Source of the DNA: Streptomyces iranensis
Lineage (GTDB): Bacteria > Actinomycetota > Actinomycetes > Streptomycetales > Streptomycetaceae
DNA length: 64,000 bases
NCBI RefSeq assembly: GCF_017874715.1
Contig: NZ_JAGGLR010000013.1
Span: 186,001-250,000, forward strand
Direction of reading: 5' to 3'
The notes beneath the pieces are model-generated. The model did not search any database. It saw only the letters and a program-made list of their open reading frames with translations, and was not told the origin of the DNA. Position numbers and translations under genes: made by a program. Below, piece after piece: positions 1-8,144 of the stretch; positions within the stretch are counted from its first letter, which is position 1; the number at the start of each line of letters is the position of its first letter.

Positions 1-689
1 TCCATGTGCATCGACTCGTCGCGGAACACCCAGTTGGTGCCCGTCGCCAGGCCGTGCAGCAGTCCGCGCGAGCGGAGCCAGTACACGTAGGCGAAGGCGC
101 CGTAGAAGAACAGCCCCTCGATGCAGGCCGCGAAGCAGATCAGGTTGAGCAGGAAGCGGCGGCGGTCCTCCCTGGTCTCCAGCCGCTCGATCTTCTCCAC
201 CGAGTCCATCCAGCGGAAGCAGAACTCCGCCTTCTCCCGGATGGAGGGGATGTTCTCGACGGCTGCGAAGGCCGCGGCGCGGTCGTCCGGGTCGGGGAGG
301 TAGGTGTCCAGCAGCGTCAGATAGAACTGGACGTGCACCGCCTCCTCGAAGAGCTGCCGCGACAGATACAGCCGCGCCTCGGGGGAGTTGATGTGCTTGT
401 AGAGCGTCAGCACCAGGTTGTTGGACACGATCGAGTCGCCGGTGGCGAAGAAGGCGACCAGACGGCCGATGAGGTGCTGCTCACCGGGGGAGAGCTTGGC
501 GAGGTCGGCGACGTCGGAGTGGAGGTCGACCTCCTCCACGGTCCAGGTGTTCTTGATCGCGTCGCGGTAGCGGTCGTAGAACTGCGGGTACCGCATCGGC
601 CGCAGGGTCAGCTCGAACCCGGGGTCCAGCAGGTTCTTGGTGTGGCCCGGCGCGGTGTTCACGGTGGTCATCTCGGATGCGGTGGGCAT
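1..689 (-). CDS. nrdB: Class I ribonucleotide reductase beta subunit (partial, C-terminus off the window)
   Basis: This is the small subunit of class I ribonucleotide reductase, which houses the dimetal/radical cofactor and passes the radical to NrdA for making deoxynucleotides. About 229 N-terminal codons are present; the 3' end lies beyond base 1. Visible motifs are the ligand-type EEAVHVQFY helix near residue 119, the FFYGAFAYVYWL segment and, at the cut end, FRDESMHM, all typical of R2 proteins. The start codon overlaps the nrdA stop in a TAATG arrangement, so the two are translationally coupled. In S. coelicolor a third gene, nrdS, follows; that part is outside this window. Identity is secure, but the cofactor subclass cannot be judged from the fragment. 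Confidence 0.95.
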   Translation of the reverse strand, partial: MPTASEMTTVNTAPGHTKNLLDPGFELTLRPMRYPQFYDRYRDAIKNTWTVEEVDLHSDVADLAKLSPGEQHLIGRLVAFFATGDSIVSNNLVLTLYKHINSPEARLYLSRQLFEEAVHVQFYLTLLDTYLPDPDDRAAAFAAVENIPSIREKAEFCFRWMDSVEKIERLETREDRRRFLLNLICFAACIEGLFFYGAFAYVYWLRSRGLLHGLATGTNWVFRDESMHM

Positions 690-3106
690 TACTGGCAGGC
701 CTCGCAGGACTCGGGGTTTTCCAGGGAGCAGGCGATCGCGTCGGCCTCGGCCGGGGCCTGCTGGACGGGGACGGGGACGGTGGGGGTGGGGGTGGCGGCC
801 GCGGCTGCGCCGCCCCGGGCGCTCTGGGCGATCCGGGTGGCCGGACGCGAGCGCAGGTAGTACGTGGTCTTGATGCCGCGCTTCCAGGCGTACGCGTACA
901 TCGAGCTGAGCTTGCCGATGGTCGGCGAGGCCATGAAGAGGTTCAGCGACTGGCTCTGGTCGAGGTACGGGGTGCGGGCCGCCGCCATGTCGATCAGGGC
1001 GCGCTGCGGGACCTCCCACGCGGTGCGGTACAGCTCCCGTACGTCCGCGGGCACCCAGGAGAAGTCCTGGACCGAGCCGTTGGATTCGCGCAGCGCCTCA
1101 CGGGTCTGGGCGTCCCAGACGCCCAGCTTCTTGAGGTCGTCCACCAGATAGGAGTTGACCTGGAGGAACTCCCCGCTGAGCGTTTCGCGCTTGAAGAGGT
1201 TGGAGACCTGCGGCTCGATGCACTCGTAGACGCCCGCGATGGAGGCGATGGTCGCGGTCGGCGCGATCGCCAGCAGCAGCGAGTTCCGCATCCCGGACTT
1301 CGCCATCCGCGCGCGCAGCGCCTGCCAGCGCTCCGGCCAGGTGGCCACCGCGTCCGTGTAGTGGTCCGGGTGCAGCACCCCGCGCGCGGTGCGGGTCTCG
1401 GCCCAGGCGGGGTGCGGGCCGTGGCGCTCGGCCAGCTCGCAGGACGCCTCGTACGCGGCGAGCATGATGCGCTCGGAGATCCGCGTGGAGAGCGCCGTGG
1501 CCTCGGGCGAGTCGAACGGCAGCCGCAGCCGGAAGAAGACGTCCTGGAGCCCCATGAGGCCCAGACCCACCGGGCGCCAGCGGGAGTTGGAGGCCCCGGC
1601 CTCCTCCGTGGGGTAGAAGTTGATGTCCACCACGCGGTCGAGGAAGGTCACGGCGGTGTGGACGGTGGCGTCCAGGCGCTCCCAGTCCAGCTGCCCGTCC
1701 TCGCCCAGGTGCGCGGCGAGGTTGACCGATCCGAGGTTGCACACGGCGGTCTCGCCGTCGTTCGTGACCTCCAGGATCTCGGTGCAGAGGTTGGAGGAGT
1801 GGACGACCCTGCCGGGCTGGGCGGTCTGGTTGGCGGTGCGGTTGGCGGCGTCCTTGAACGTCATCCAGCCGTTGCCGGTCTGCGCGAGGGTGCGCATCAT
1901 CCGGGCGTACAGCTGGCGCGCCGGGACCTGCTTGACGGCCTTCCCCTCGGCCTCGGCCTCGCGGTACGCGGCGTCGAACTCCTCGCCCCACAGGTCCACC
2001 AGATCGGGCGCGTCGGCCGGGGAGAACAGCGACCAGTCGGCGTCCGCCTCGACCCGGCGCATGAACTCGTCCGGGATCCAGTGGGCGATGTTGAGGTTGT
2101 GGGTGCGGCGGGCGTCCTCGCCGGTGTTGTCCCGCAGCTCCAGGAACTCCTCGAGGTCCGCGTGCCAGGTCTCCAGGTAGACACAGGCCGCGCCCTTGCG
2201 CCGGCCGCCCTGGTTGACGGCGGCCACCGAGGCGTCGAGCGTGCGCAGGAACGGCACGATGCCGTTGGAGTGCCCGTTGGTGCCCCGGATCAGCGAACCG
2301 CGCGCCCGGATGCGGGAGTAGGACAGGCCGATGCCGCCCGCGTGCTTCGACAGCCGCGCCACCTGGTGATAGCGGTTGTAGATCGAGTCCAGCTCGTCCA
2401 GCGGGGAGTCCAGCAGATAGCAGGACGACATCTGCGGATGCCGGGTGCCGGAGTTGAACAGCGTGGGGGAGCTGGGCAGATACGACAGCGTGCTGGTCAG
2501 CCGGTAGAGCTCGGCCACGTCGTCCAGCGCCCGCTCCGAATGGTCCTCGGCGAGCCCGCAGGCCACGCGCAGCAGGAAGTGCTGCGGGGTCTCGATCACC
2601 TGACGGGTGATGGGGTGGCGCAGCAGATAGCGGCTGTAGAGGGTGCGCAGCCCGAAGTAGCCGAAGCGGTTGTCGGCGCCGTCGGCCAGGGCCCGCTCCA
2701 CCAGCGCGTCCAGCCGCTCGGCGTGGGCGGCGGCGAACTCCGCGGTGGAGTCGGCGAGCAGGCCCTCGCGGTGGCCCACCCGGACGGAGCCCGAGAAGGA
2801 GACCGCGCCCTGCCCGGCCGCCTCCTCGGTGATGGTCAGCGCCAGCAGCCGCGCCGCGAGCCGCGAGTACTCCGGCTCCTCGGCGATCAGCCCGGCCGCC
2901 GCCTCGGTCGCGAGCGCACGCAACTCCGCCTCGTCCGAGCCGGGATGACGGCCGCGCAGGGCGGCGGCCGCGACCTTGCCGGGGTCGGTGGCGGGCAGGT
3001 CGGCGGTGAGTCCGGTAAGAGTCCGGAGCAGGGCGGTCCCGGGCGCGTCGTCCGCTGCCTGAGAAGCCGCCTGCGCTGAAACCGGATCGGCGGGCGCGAT
3101 GGTCAC
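689..3106 (-). CDS. nrdA: Class I ribonucleoside-diphosphate reductase alpha subunit
   Basis: This is the catalytic large subunit, about 805 residues, reducing ribonucleotides to deoxyribonucleotides with NrdB. The active-site set is visible: Cys229 (SSCYLL), Asn439-Leu-Cys441-Thr-Glu443 (SSNLCTEI), Cys456 (AVCNLGS), and a C-terminal CEAC pair at 801-804 that would re-reduce the active site. The N-terminus goes straight into the large-subunit N domain; no ATP-cone motif (such as VVKRDG) is seen, so allosteric activity control may be absent or different. I chose the GTG at 3106, preceded by GGGAGAG. The open frame continues upstream to 3562, but those codons read through the riboswitch RNA and are not protein. 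It forms an operon with nrdB. Confidence 0.95.
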   Translation of the reverse strand: MTIAPADPVSAQAASQAADDAPGTALLRTLTGLTADLPATDPGKVAAAALRGRHPGSDEAELRALATEAAAGLIAEEPEYSRLAARLLALTITEEAAGQGAVSFSGSVRVGHREGLLADSTAEFAAAHAERLDALVERALADGADNRFGYFGLRTLYSRYLLRHPITRQVIETPQHFLLRVACGLAEDHSERALDDVAELYRLTSTLSYLPSSPTLFNSGTRHPQMSSCYLLDSPLDELDSIYNRYHQVARLSKHAGGIGLSYSRIRARGSLIRGTNGHSNGIVPFLRTLDASVAAVNQGGRRKGAACVYLETWHADLEEFLELRDNTGEDARRTHNLNIAHWIPDEFMRRVEADADWSLFSPADAPDLVDLWGEEFDAAYREAEAEGKAVKQVPARQLYARMMRTLAQTGNGWMTFKDAANRTANQTAQPGRVVHSSNLCTEILEVTNDGETAVCNLGSVNLAAHLGEDGQLDWERLDATVHTAVTFLDRVVDINFYPTEEAGASNSRWRPVGLGLMGLQDVFFRLRLPFDSPEATALSTRISERIMLAAYEASCELAERHGPHPAWAETRTARGVLHPDHYTDAVATWPERWQALRARMAKSGMRNSLLLAIAPTATIASIAGVYECIEPQVSNLFKRETLSGEFLQVNSYLVDDLKKLGVWDAQTREALRESNGSVQDFSWVPADVRELYRTAWEVPQRALIDMAAARTPYLDQSQSLNLFMASPTIGKLSSMYAYAWKRGIKTTYYLRSRPATRIAQSARGGAAAAATPTPTVPVPVQQAPAEADAIACSLENPESCEACQ

Positions 3107-3249
3107 TGAGGTGCTCTCCCTCGCTCGGCCGGGCCGCGAGGGGTGGTGCGATGGGCGCGTACGGGCATGCCGATGCCGCACTCCTCGTACGCCAGGCACA
3201 CCACACAGCGTCCATCGGCCCAACCCTCGAGGCCGGGGGACGTGTTCAC

Positions 3250-3360
3250 AGGGCCGTCGGCAGGTGCTCGGACTCACGGGCACGCCGAATTGAGCGCACA
3301 CGTACACCGTTGCGGGACAGTTCCGGATTCCCACCGGATTCCCCTGCGATGACAGTGAGG
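3250..3360 (-). promoter_or_regulatory. Cobalamin (B12) riboswitch upstream of nrdAB
   Basis: On the minus strand the leader contains GGGAATCCGGTGGGAATCC, then CTGTCCCGCAACGGTG, then GTGAGTCCGAGCACCTGCC. These are the conserved core blocks of the adenosylcobalamin riboswitch in the right order and spacing. About 145 nt separate it from the nrdA start, leaving room for an expression platform. In Streptomyces the B12-dependent class II enzyme NrdJ backs up NrdAB, so repressing nrdAB when B12 is plentiful makes sense. The exact ends are approximate. Confidence 0.92.
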
Positions 3361-3364
3361 ACGA

Positions 3365-3411
3365 GCATACATCTTGTGTCGGCTGACGCACGCACCCCCA
3401 TATCTTGTGTC
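3365..3411 (-). promoter_or_regulatory. Tandem NrdR boxes in the nrdAB promoter
   Basis: Two copies of an ATCTTGTGT motif (3365-3380, gcatACATCTTGTGTC; 3396-3411, cccATATCTTGTGTCG) lie exactly 31 bp apart, three helical turns. That is the spacing and sequence class of NrdR boxes. They sit just upstream of the riboswitch, where the promoter should be. Confidence 0.85.
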
Positions 3412-3488
3412 GGAGCTGCGGAGTTTCGTATGAATGTGCTAATGCGTTCCGAAGGCGGCCCGTGACCTGGGGCGTGCGGCGCGGGGCG

Positions 3489-3995
3489 TCACAGCTCCAC
3501 GGTGAAGGCCCAGAGGGTGATGTCCGTGTCCGGCAGGGGCGCCCAGTCGCGCTCCGGGGCACGGGTGAAGCCCAGCCGCTCGTAGAGGCGGTGGGCGGCG
3601 GTCATCGAGTGCTGGCTGCTGATCACTATTCGCCGCAGACCCAGTGCGCGGGCCCGGTCCAGGCAGGCTCGCACGAGTGCCTCGGCGGCGCCGCGCCGGC
3701 GCGACTCGGGACGGACGGCCAGCATCCGGAACTCGCCCTCGCCGGGGCGGGCCAGCTCCGCGTACGCCCCGCCGTGCACGGCGAACGCCACGGCACCCAG
3801 AACCTCGTCGCTCGCCGCGTCCGCGGCGACCAGCAGCTCGGCCCCGGCGGCCCGGCGGCGGGCGTCGCGCAGGGTGGCGAGATAAGAATCACTGTCCCCG
3901 AAGTCCAGGAGTCCGTCTCCCAGATACACCTGCGCGGTGAGCTCTCCTATTTCGTCCAGCTCCTCGGCCCGCGCGCGCCTGATCGTGATGTCCAT
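3489..3995 (-). CDS. GNAT-family N-acetyltransferase
   Basis: This 168-residue single-domain protein of the Gcn5-related acetyltransferase fold would transfer acetyl from acetyl-CoA to an unknown amine. The acetyl-CoA pyrophosphate loop is visible as RPESRRRGAAEALV (about residues 96-109), preceded by the FRMLAV beta strand; the C-terminal half has the usual AAHRLYERLGF motif. It lies downstream of the nrdAB promoter region and is transcribed on the same strand, but is separated from nrdA by the riboswitch and NrdR boxes, so it is not in that operon. The substrate cannot be read from the sequence. Confidence 0.85.
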   Translation of the reverse strand: MDITIRRARAEELDEIGELTAQVYLGDGLLDFGDSDSYLATLRDARRRAAGAELLVAADAASDEVLGAVAFAVHGGAYAELARPGEGEFRMLAVRPESRRRGAAEALVRACLDRARALGLRRIVISSQHSMTAAHRLYERLGFTRAPERDWAPLPDTDITLWAFTVEL

Positions 3996-4059
3996 GCCCG
4001 CAGTCTGCCGCAGGCCACTGACAGCCGGGTCGGTGTGCGCCGAATGTGGGTTCTCGGTG

Positions 4060-4230
4060 TCACTGGGTGACGGCGCTGATCACTCCGGTGGAGCCCGCGC
4101 GCTTGTTGGCGGCGTCGGCTTCCTGGTGGGTGACATAGCGCCGGACCGTGCCGTCCGGCAGCGTCAGCTCATAGACGACAACGGGCTGAGGCGGCCATTG
4201 AGCCGCTGTTCCGCCGCAGTTGCAGGCCAT
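4060..4230 (-). CDS. Small CxC-containing protein, phage-type (56 aa)
   Basis: This 56-residue protein begins MACNCGGTAAQWPP and continues with a short beta-rich part (YELTLPDGTVRRYVTHQEAD). Small proteins with an MACNCGG start, often beside DUF1360 genes, occur in actinobacteriophages; this is from memory and not a database hit. A strong ribosome site (AGGAAAGGAAGG) precedes the ATG, supporting translation. The DUF1360 gene lies 41 bp upstream on the same strand, so the two are probably co-transcribed. The CxC pair could bind a metal. The cellular function is unknown. Confidence 0.7.
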   Translation of the reverse strand: MACNCGGTAAQWPPQPVVVYELTLPDGTVRRYVTHQEADAANKRAGSTGVISAVTQ

Positions 4231-4271
4231 GGTTGCCCTTCCTTTCCTCGGGTCGTTGTGGGGGGCGGGGG

Positions 4272-4559
4272 TCAGTCCAGCCATCGCGAGGCGACGCCGG
4301 CCAGGTAGGAGAGCGTCAGGGCGGTGGCCGGGAGGTGGAACCACGCGGTGGTGTGCAGCAAGGAGGCGTAGACGGCGATGGCGGCACCTACCCATGTGCT
4401 GGTGCACCAGCCGCAGTTGACCAGGTAGGAGGCGCGGGAGTCGTCACCGAAGCGGTCGGCGACCCAGGTCCTGAATCCCGCCGCCAGGGTGTCCTTGGTG
4501 ATGAAGCGGGTGATCCGGCAGGTGGTGCCGAGGGCGAGAAGGAACGCGGCGAGGCTCAT
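4272..4559 (-). CDS. DUF1360-type small membrane protein
   Basis: This 95-residue protein starts MSLAAFLLALGTTCRITRF, has a central NCGWCTSTWVGA motif and a hydrophobic C-terminal stretch (about residues 50-88) that should form two membrane helices. The TCRITRFI and CxxC-type NCGWC motifs are what I associate with DUF1360, a family frequent in phages and in bacterial genomes as isolated copies. The ATG is preceded by GGGGAGGAAA. It lies upstream of the small MACNCGG gene on the same strand and directly downstream of two 24-bp direct repeats. Function is not established. Confidence 0.7.
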   Translation of the reverse strand: MSLAAFLLALGTTCRITRFITKDTLAAGFRTWVADRFGDDSRASYLVNCGWCTSTWVGAAIAVYASLLHTTAWFHLPATALTLSYLAGVASRWLD

Positions 4560-4590
4560 CGGATCGTTTCCTCCCCGGGAGGTCATACGG

Positions 4591-4638
4591 GGGTCGGCAC
4601 GGCCGATGTCACTGCGGGTCGGCACTGCCGATATCACT
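4591..4638. repeat. Two near-identical 24-bp direct repeats upstream of the DUF1360 gene
   Basis: Copies at 4591-4614 and 4616-4638 share GGTCGGCAC, then GCCGAT, then TCACT, differing at two or three positions, with a 25-bp period. Each has an internal dyad (TCGGC/GCCGA). The position, 30-80 bp 5' of the DUF1360 start, suits an operator. The rest of the gene-free stretch to 5050 holds only a short hairpin (CTTGT/ACAAG near 4708-4726). Confidence 0.5.
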
Positions 4639-5050
4639 CATTAGAGGCATGGCGGGTGATGGCAGGCCATACCCCTTGGCGCGCATTCGCCCGAATAGCC
4701 GAGCGCTTGTCATACAAGCTCGGCGCCACGCGCGCCCTCATGCGCCAAACGAGTGATGGCCGCCGTGAGGCCTTGAGTGACGCCGAGGGTCGTGGATAAC
4801 TGGGAACGTGGCCGCCGAGGCTGCCCCATACCTCGTCGGCCACTCCAGGAGCCGGGCGTCCGCCCCGTGGCTCCGCCCTCATCCGCGCACCGCTCCCGCG
4901 CGCCGACCGGCCGCCCATGGCTCATCCGTTCCTCCGGTGCGGCCTGTCTCGACCGCGCGGTGACGACGAGGCGCCGACCGGCGGTGTGCCCACATCCGTC
5001 GGTATGCCGCCGGCGCACATCACCCGAACCCTTCCCCGGGAGGACCGACC

Positions 5051-6010
5051 ATGACCTCGACCGCTCTCGCGACCGCCGCCGCCAATGCCGCCACCGCGGG
5101 CTACTGGCCACCGGTGGGCCCGCCGACGCTGCTCGCCGTGGTGCCCGACTCGGGCCCCGCCGCCGGTGGCAACTACGTCCGGCTGTTCGGCCAGAACCTG
5201 CGCGGCGTCACCAGCGTGTCCTTCGGCGGCACGCCCGCCACCATCGTCTACCAGGACAACCCCGGCGGTGGTGGCGGTGGCGGCTGGGGCGGCGGTGGCG
5301 GTGGCTGGGGTGGCGGCGGAGGAGGCTGGGGTGGCGGTGGCGGAGGTGGCTGGCCCGGTGGCGGCGGCAACCCCGGCTACGACGGCATCGTGGTGATAGC
5401 CCCGCCGCACGCGCCCGGGACCGTCCAGGTCACCGTCACCACCGCCGCCGGGACCAGCAACGGCCTGCCGTACACCTACGTGGCCCCGGCCCCGCCCGCC
5501 GCCGTCGCCATCACCCCGACCGTGGGCCCGACCACCGGCGGCACCGTGTACGTGATCACGGGCACCAATCTGACCGGGGTCACCAGTGTCACCTTCGGCG
5601 GAAGCCCCTCGACCATCCTGGCCATCAACCCCGCCGGGACCAGCCTGATCGGCATCACCCCGGCAGGCCCGCCCGCGGGCGGCAATGTCACCGTGACCCT
5701 CACCGGCCCCGGCGGCAGCCCCAACGTGCCCGGTGGCTTCACCTACTTCGTCGCGCCACCCGCACCGGCGCCCGTGGCCATCACACCCGCCACCGGACCC
5801 GCCACCGGCGGCACCGCGTTCACCATCACCGGCACCAACCTCGGTGGTGTGCTGGGCGTGCTGTTCAACGGGGTCCCCGCCACCGGTGTGACCGCCACCC
5901 CCACCACGGTGGCCGGTATCACCCCGCCCGGGGCGGTCGGCAGCGCGACCGTCACCCTGGTGACGGCCTTCGGCACCGTCACCGTCCCCGGCGGCTTCCT
6001 CTACGTCTGA
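5051..6010 (+). CDS. IPT/TIG-domain protein with a glycine/tryptophan-rich insert
   Basis: This 319-residue protein holds three immunoglobulin-like IPT/TIG repeats, each opening with a P.VGPTTGG-type motif and a G.NL.GVTSVTFGG strand (about residues 27-70, 155-200 and 240-285). The first repeat is split by an insert of about 40 residues made almost entirely of GGGGGWGGGG units (about 75-110), encoded by repetitive GGTGGCGGTGGC DNA. There is no signal peptide; the N-terminus is MTSTALATAAANAATAG. A good ribosome site (GGGAGGACCG) precedes the ATG. IPT/TIG folds are binding modules found in extracellular and phage tail/surface proteins. Together with the neighbouring DUF1360 pair this may be a phage-derived or secreted structural protein. 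Confidence 0.75.
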   Translation: MTSTALATAAANAATAGYWPPVGPPTLLAVVPDSGPAAGGNYVRLFGQNLRGVTSVSFGGTPATIVYQDNPGGGGGGGWGGGGGGWGGGGGGWGGGGGGGWPGGGGNPGYDGIVVIAPPHAPGTVQVTVTTAAGTSNGLPYTYVAPAPPAAVAITPTVGPTTGGTVYVITGTNLTGVTSVTFGGSPSTILAINPAGTSLIGITPAGPPAGGNVTVTLTGPGGSPNVPGGFTYFVAPPAPAPVAITPATGPATGGTAFTITGTNLGGVLGVLFNGVPATGVTATPTTVAGITPPGAVGSATVTLVTAFGTVTVPGGFLYV

Positions 6011-6146
6011 CGTCTGACGCGCACGTCCGAGACCGGACCGCCGGTCACCGAGCCCCTTCCACCAGGGCCCGGTGACCGGCGACGACGTCCGTTCGAGCCG
6101 CTGGGTGGCCGGTCACCTTTGCCCGTTCCCGGCCGTCAAGGACGGC

Positions 6147-6842
6147 ATGGATGTCTACGAAGCGGTCATGAGCCGACGGGCGGTGCGGGGGTTCACGGAC
6201 GAGCCGGTCCCGAGGGAGGTGCTGGAGCGGGTGCTGTCCGCCGCCGCACGATCACCCTCCGGCGGGAACCTCCAGCCGTGGCGGACGTACGTACTGACCG
6301 GCCCGCCACTGGCTGAGCTCAAGAAGCGCACCGCCGAGCGCGTGGCCACCATGGACGATCCCGGCGACGAGCGGGAGTACCCGATGTACCCGCACGAGCT
6401 GAGCAGCCCGTACCGCGAGCGGCGCGCCGAGGCCGCCGAGCGGCGGTACGCCACGCTCGGCATCCCACGGGAGGATCAGCGGGCCCGCCGCAGGGCCGTC
6501 GCCGCCAACTGGGACTGCTTCGGCGCGCCCACCGCGCTGTTCTGCTACCTCGACGGCCGTATGGGACCGGCCCAGTGGGCCGACGCCGGGATGTATCTCC
6601 AGACCGTGATGGTGCTGCTCCGCGCCGAGGGGCTGCACAGTTGCACCCAGATGGCGTGGTCGGTGTACCGCCGGACCGTCGCGGAGGTCGTGTCGCCCCC
6701 GGCGGGGCTGATCCTCTTCTGTGGCATGTCGATCGGTTACGAGGACGTTGGCGTGGCGTACGCCCGCTCGGAGCGGGCCCCGCTCGCCGAGGCGGTCACC
6801 TTCCTCGATGGCCAGGCCATGGAGGCGGAGCCGGGGGAGTAG
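6147..6842 (+). CDS. Nitroreductase-family FMN oxidoreductase
   Basis: This protein of about 231 residues starts MDVYEAVMSRRAVRGF and carries the family FMN-binding motifs: the SRRAVRGF start, RSPSGGNLQPWR (about residues 35-46), and a C-terminal GMSIGYED segment. Members use NAD(P)H to reduce nitro groups, quinones or enones. I chose the ATG at 6147 because conserved sequence begins there; the longer frame from 6072 adds an unconserved leader. The insert around residues 70-125 (DERE...REDQRARRRAVAAN) is longer than in minimal nitroreductases. It is transcribed alone. The physiological substrate is unknown. Confidence 0.85.
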   Translation: MDVYEAVMSRRAVRGFTDEPVPREVLERVLSAAARSPSGGNLQPWRTYVLTGPPLAELKKRTAERVATMDDPGDEREYPMYPHELSSPYRERRAEAAERRYATLGIPREDQRARRRAVAANWDCFGAPTALFCYLDGRMGPAQWADAGMYLQTVMVLLRAEGLHSCTQMAWSVYRRTVAEVVSPPAGLILFCGMSIGYEDVGVAYARSERAPLAEAVTFLDGQAMEAEPGE

Positions 6843-6862
6843 CCCACGGCTCCGCCCTCGCG

Positions 6863-7459
6863 TCACATATGCGCGTCCGGACCGCCGCCGATCCCCGGCA
6901 CGCTGCACGTCGGGACCTTCTCCACCAGCCGGAACGACACCGCCTGGGTCGAGTGGTCCTTGCCGAACTCCGCCACGACGAGCAGCGTCGCGGCGCCGAC
7001 CCGCCGACCGTCCGGCAGGACGGCGGCGTCCGGGATCATATCCGGGTGGATGACGGCCTTCCAGGGCTGGGCCGGGAACGTCATCGCGTAGTCCTCGGTG
7101 GCCCAGGGGGACTCGGGCGGTGCGCCAGTGGGGCACTTCTTGTCCCCCTCCAGGACAGCCGCCCGCACGCCCATCTCCTTCAGCTGCTTCTGCAGACCGG
7201 GCAGGCCCTCGGCGCGGTCCAGGCGAAGGACCAGTGAGCCGTCGCCCTGCTTGGTCACGGCGTACGCGGGCGAGGCGCCGGAGCCGCTCAGCGTCGGTAC
7301 GACCACCGCGGTGGCGGCGGCCGCCGCCACCGCCGTGACCGCGAACCGGACGCGGAGGCGACGGGCCGGGGCCCGGGTGGCCCGAAGGGGGGCAGGATCC
7401 GTGGCCATGGCCGACAGTTCCGACTCCAGACGCTGCTTGAATCCGGTGGGCGTGCTCAT
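6863..7459 (-). CDS. Single-pass membrane protein, probable anti-sigma partner (CU044_5270-like)
   Basis: This 198-residue protein has a short cytoplasmic N-terminus (MSTPTGFKQRLESELSAM), one membrane helix (about residues 36-56, VRFAVTAVAAAAATAVVV) and an extracytoplasmic C-domain with two cysteines. It overlaps the 3' end of the upstream sigma gene by 4 bp (ATGA), which strongly implies paired function. It lacks a recognisable zinc-binding HxxxCxxC anti-sigma motif, so it may be the CU044_5270-type membrane protein that often accompanies ECF sigma factors rather than a classical ZAS anti-sigma. Role in sensing is inferred from context. Confidence 0.7.
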   Translation of the reverse strand: MSTPTGFKQRLESELSAMATDPAPLRATRAPARRLRVRFAVTAVAAAAATAVVVPTLSGSGASPAYAVTKQGDGSLVLRLDRAEGLPGLQKQLKEMGVRAAVLEGDKKCPTGAPPESPWATEDYAMTFPAQPWKAVIHPDMIPDAAVLPDGRRVGAATLLVVAEFGKDHSTQAVSFRLVEKVPTCSVPGIGGGPDAHM

Positions 7460-8067
7460 GAGACAACCTCCAAGGTGCGTGCGGTGCTATCGGTTTGTTC
7501 GGCCCGTTCGGCGACGGCCGGGCGTTCGGCGCGCAGCGCGCGCTTCGCGCGGTGCAGACGGACCCGCACCGTCGCCTGGTTGAGCCCGAGGGCCTGGGCG
7601 GCCTCGCGCGGGGTGAGGCCGTCGACGGCCACCAGATCGAGGACTTCGCGCAGCGGCTCGCTCAGCGAGCTGTGCCGCTCGGCCAGCTCCCGCGCGGCCC
7701 GTTCCGCGTCGATCCGCTCCTCCAGCGCGGCGATGTCCTCCTCGTCCAGCAGCCGGTGCCCGTTCAGCCGGGCCACCGCGTGCCGCTCGCGGACGCTGCC
7801 CCGGTAATGGGAGGACAGGGCGTTGCGGGCGATGCCGTACAACCAGGCGGCGGGCGCCCCGCGCCCGGGGTCGTACCGGCCGGCGGCCTCCAGCGCCGCG
7901 ACGAAGATGTCGGCGGTAAGGTCTGCGGCCACCTGCGGGCAGGTCGTGCGCCGGGTCACGAAGCCGAGGACGGCGTCGAAGTTCTCCTCGTAGAAGGCCG
8001 CGAATCCCGCGGCGTCCGGCCGCGGCGGCGCGCCCCGGCTCATGGGTCGTTGGGGTATGAGGGGCAC
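7456..8067 (-). CDS. ECF-type RNA polymerase sigma factor
   Basis: This is a group 4 sigma-70 factor of about 203 residues. Region 2 lies at about residues 25-90 (FYEENFDAVLGFV, LTADIFVAALE, GAPAAWLYGIARN) and region 4 at about 135-185 (LREVLDLVAVDGLTPREAAQALGLNQATVRVRLHRA, shown here only as a span). The GTG at 8067 has GGAGGAACG just upstream; an ATG at 8043 is an alternative. The leader contains GAAACGG and GGGAGCGTTGCGG blocks which may be its own promoter. It is coupled by a 4-bp overlap to the membrane protein downstream. Confidence 0.9.
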   Translation of the reverse strand: MPLIPQRPMSRGAPPRPDAAGFAAFYEENFDAVLGFVTRRTTCPQVAADLTADIFVAALEAAGRYDPGRGAPAAWLYGIARNALSSHYRGSVRERHAVARLNGHRLLDEEDIAALEERIDAERAARELAERHSSLSEPLREVLDLVAVDGLTPREAAQALGLNQATVRVRLHRAKRALRAERPAVAERAEQTDSTARTLEVVS

Positions 8068-8144
8068 CCGTTCCTCCAAGGTGCTCGGTGATCCCTTCAC
8101 CCGGTACTTGGCCGCAACGCTCCCAACCGTTTCATCCACACAAC

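Noticed and set aside
677..3079. 800-codon open frame antisense to nrdA
   Set aside because: It is a shadow of strong third-position GC in nrdA; the protein is Gly/Arg/Val-rich with no domain.
3107..3562. N-terminal extension of NrdA
   Set aside because: The open frame upstream of GTG 3106 reads across the riboswitch and NrdR boxes and has no homologous residues.
4710..5111. 133-codon minus frame in the spacer before the TIG gene
   Set aside because: No ribosome site, Arg/Ser-rich low-information composition and no recognisable motif.
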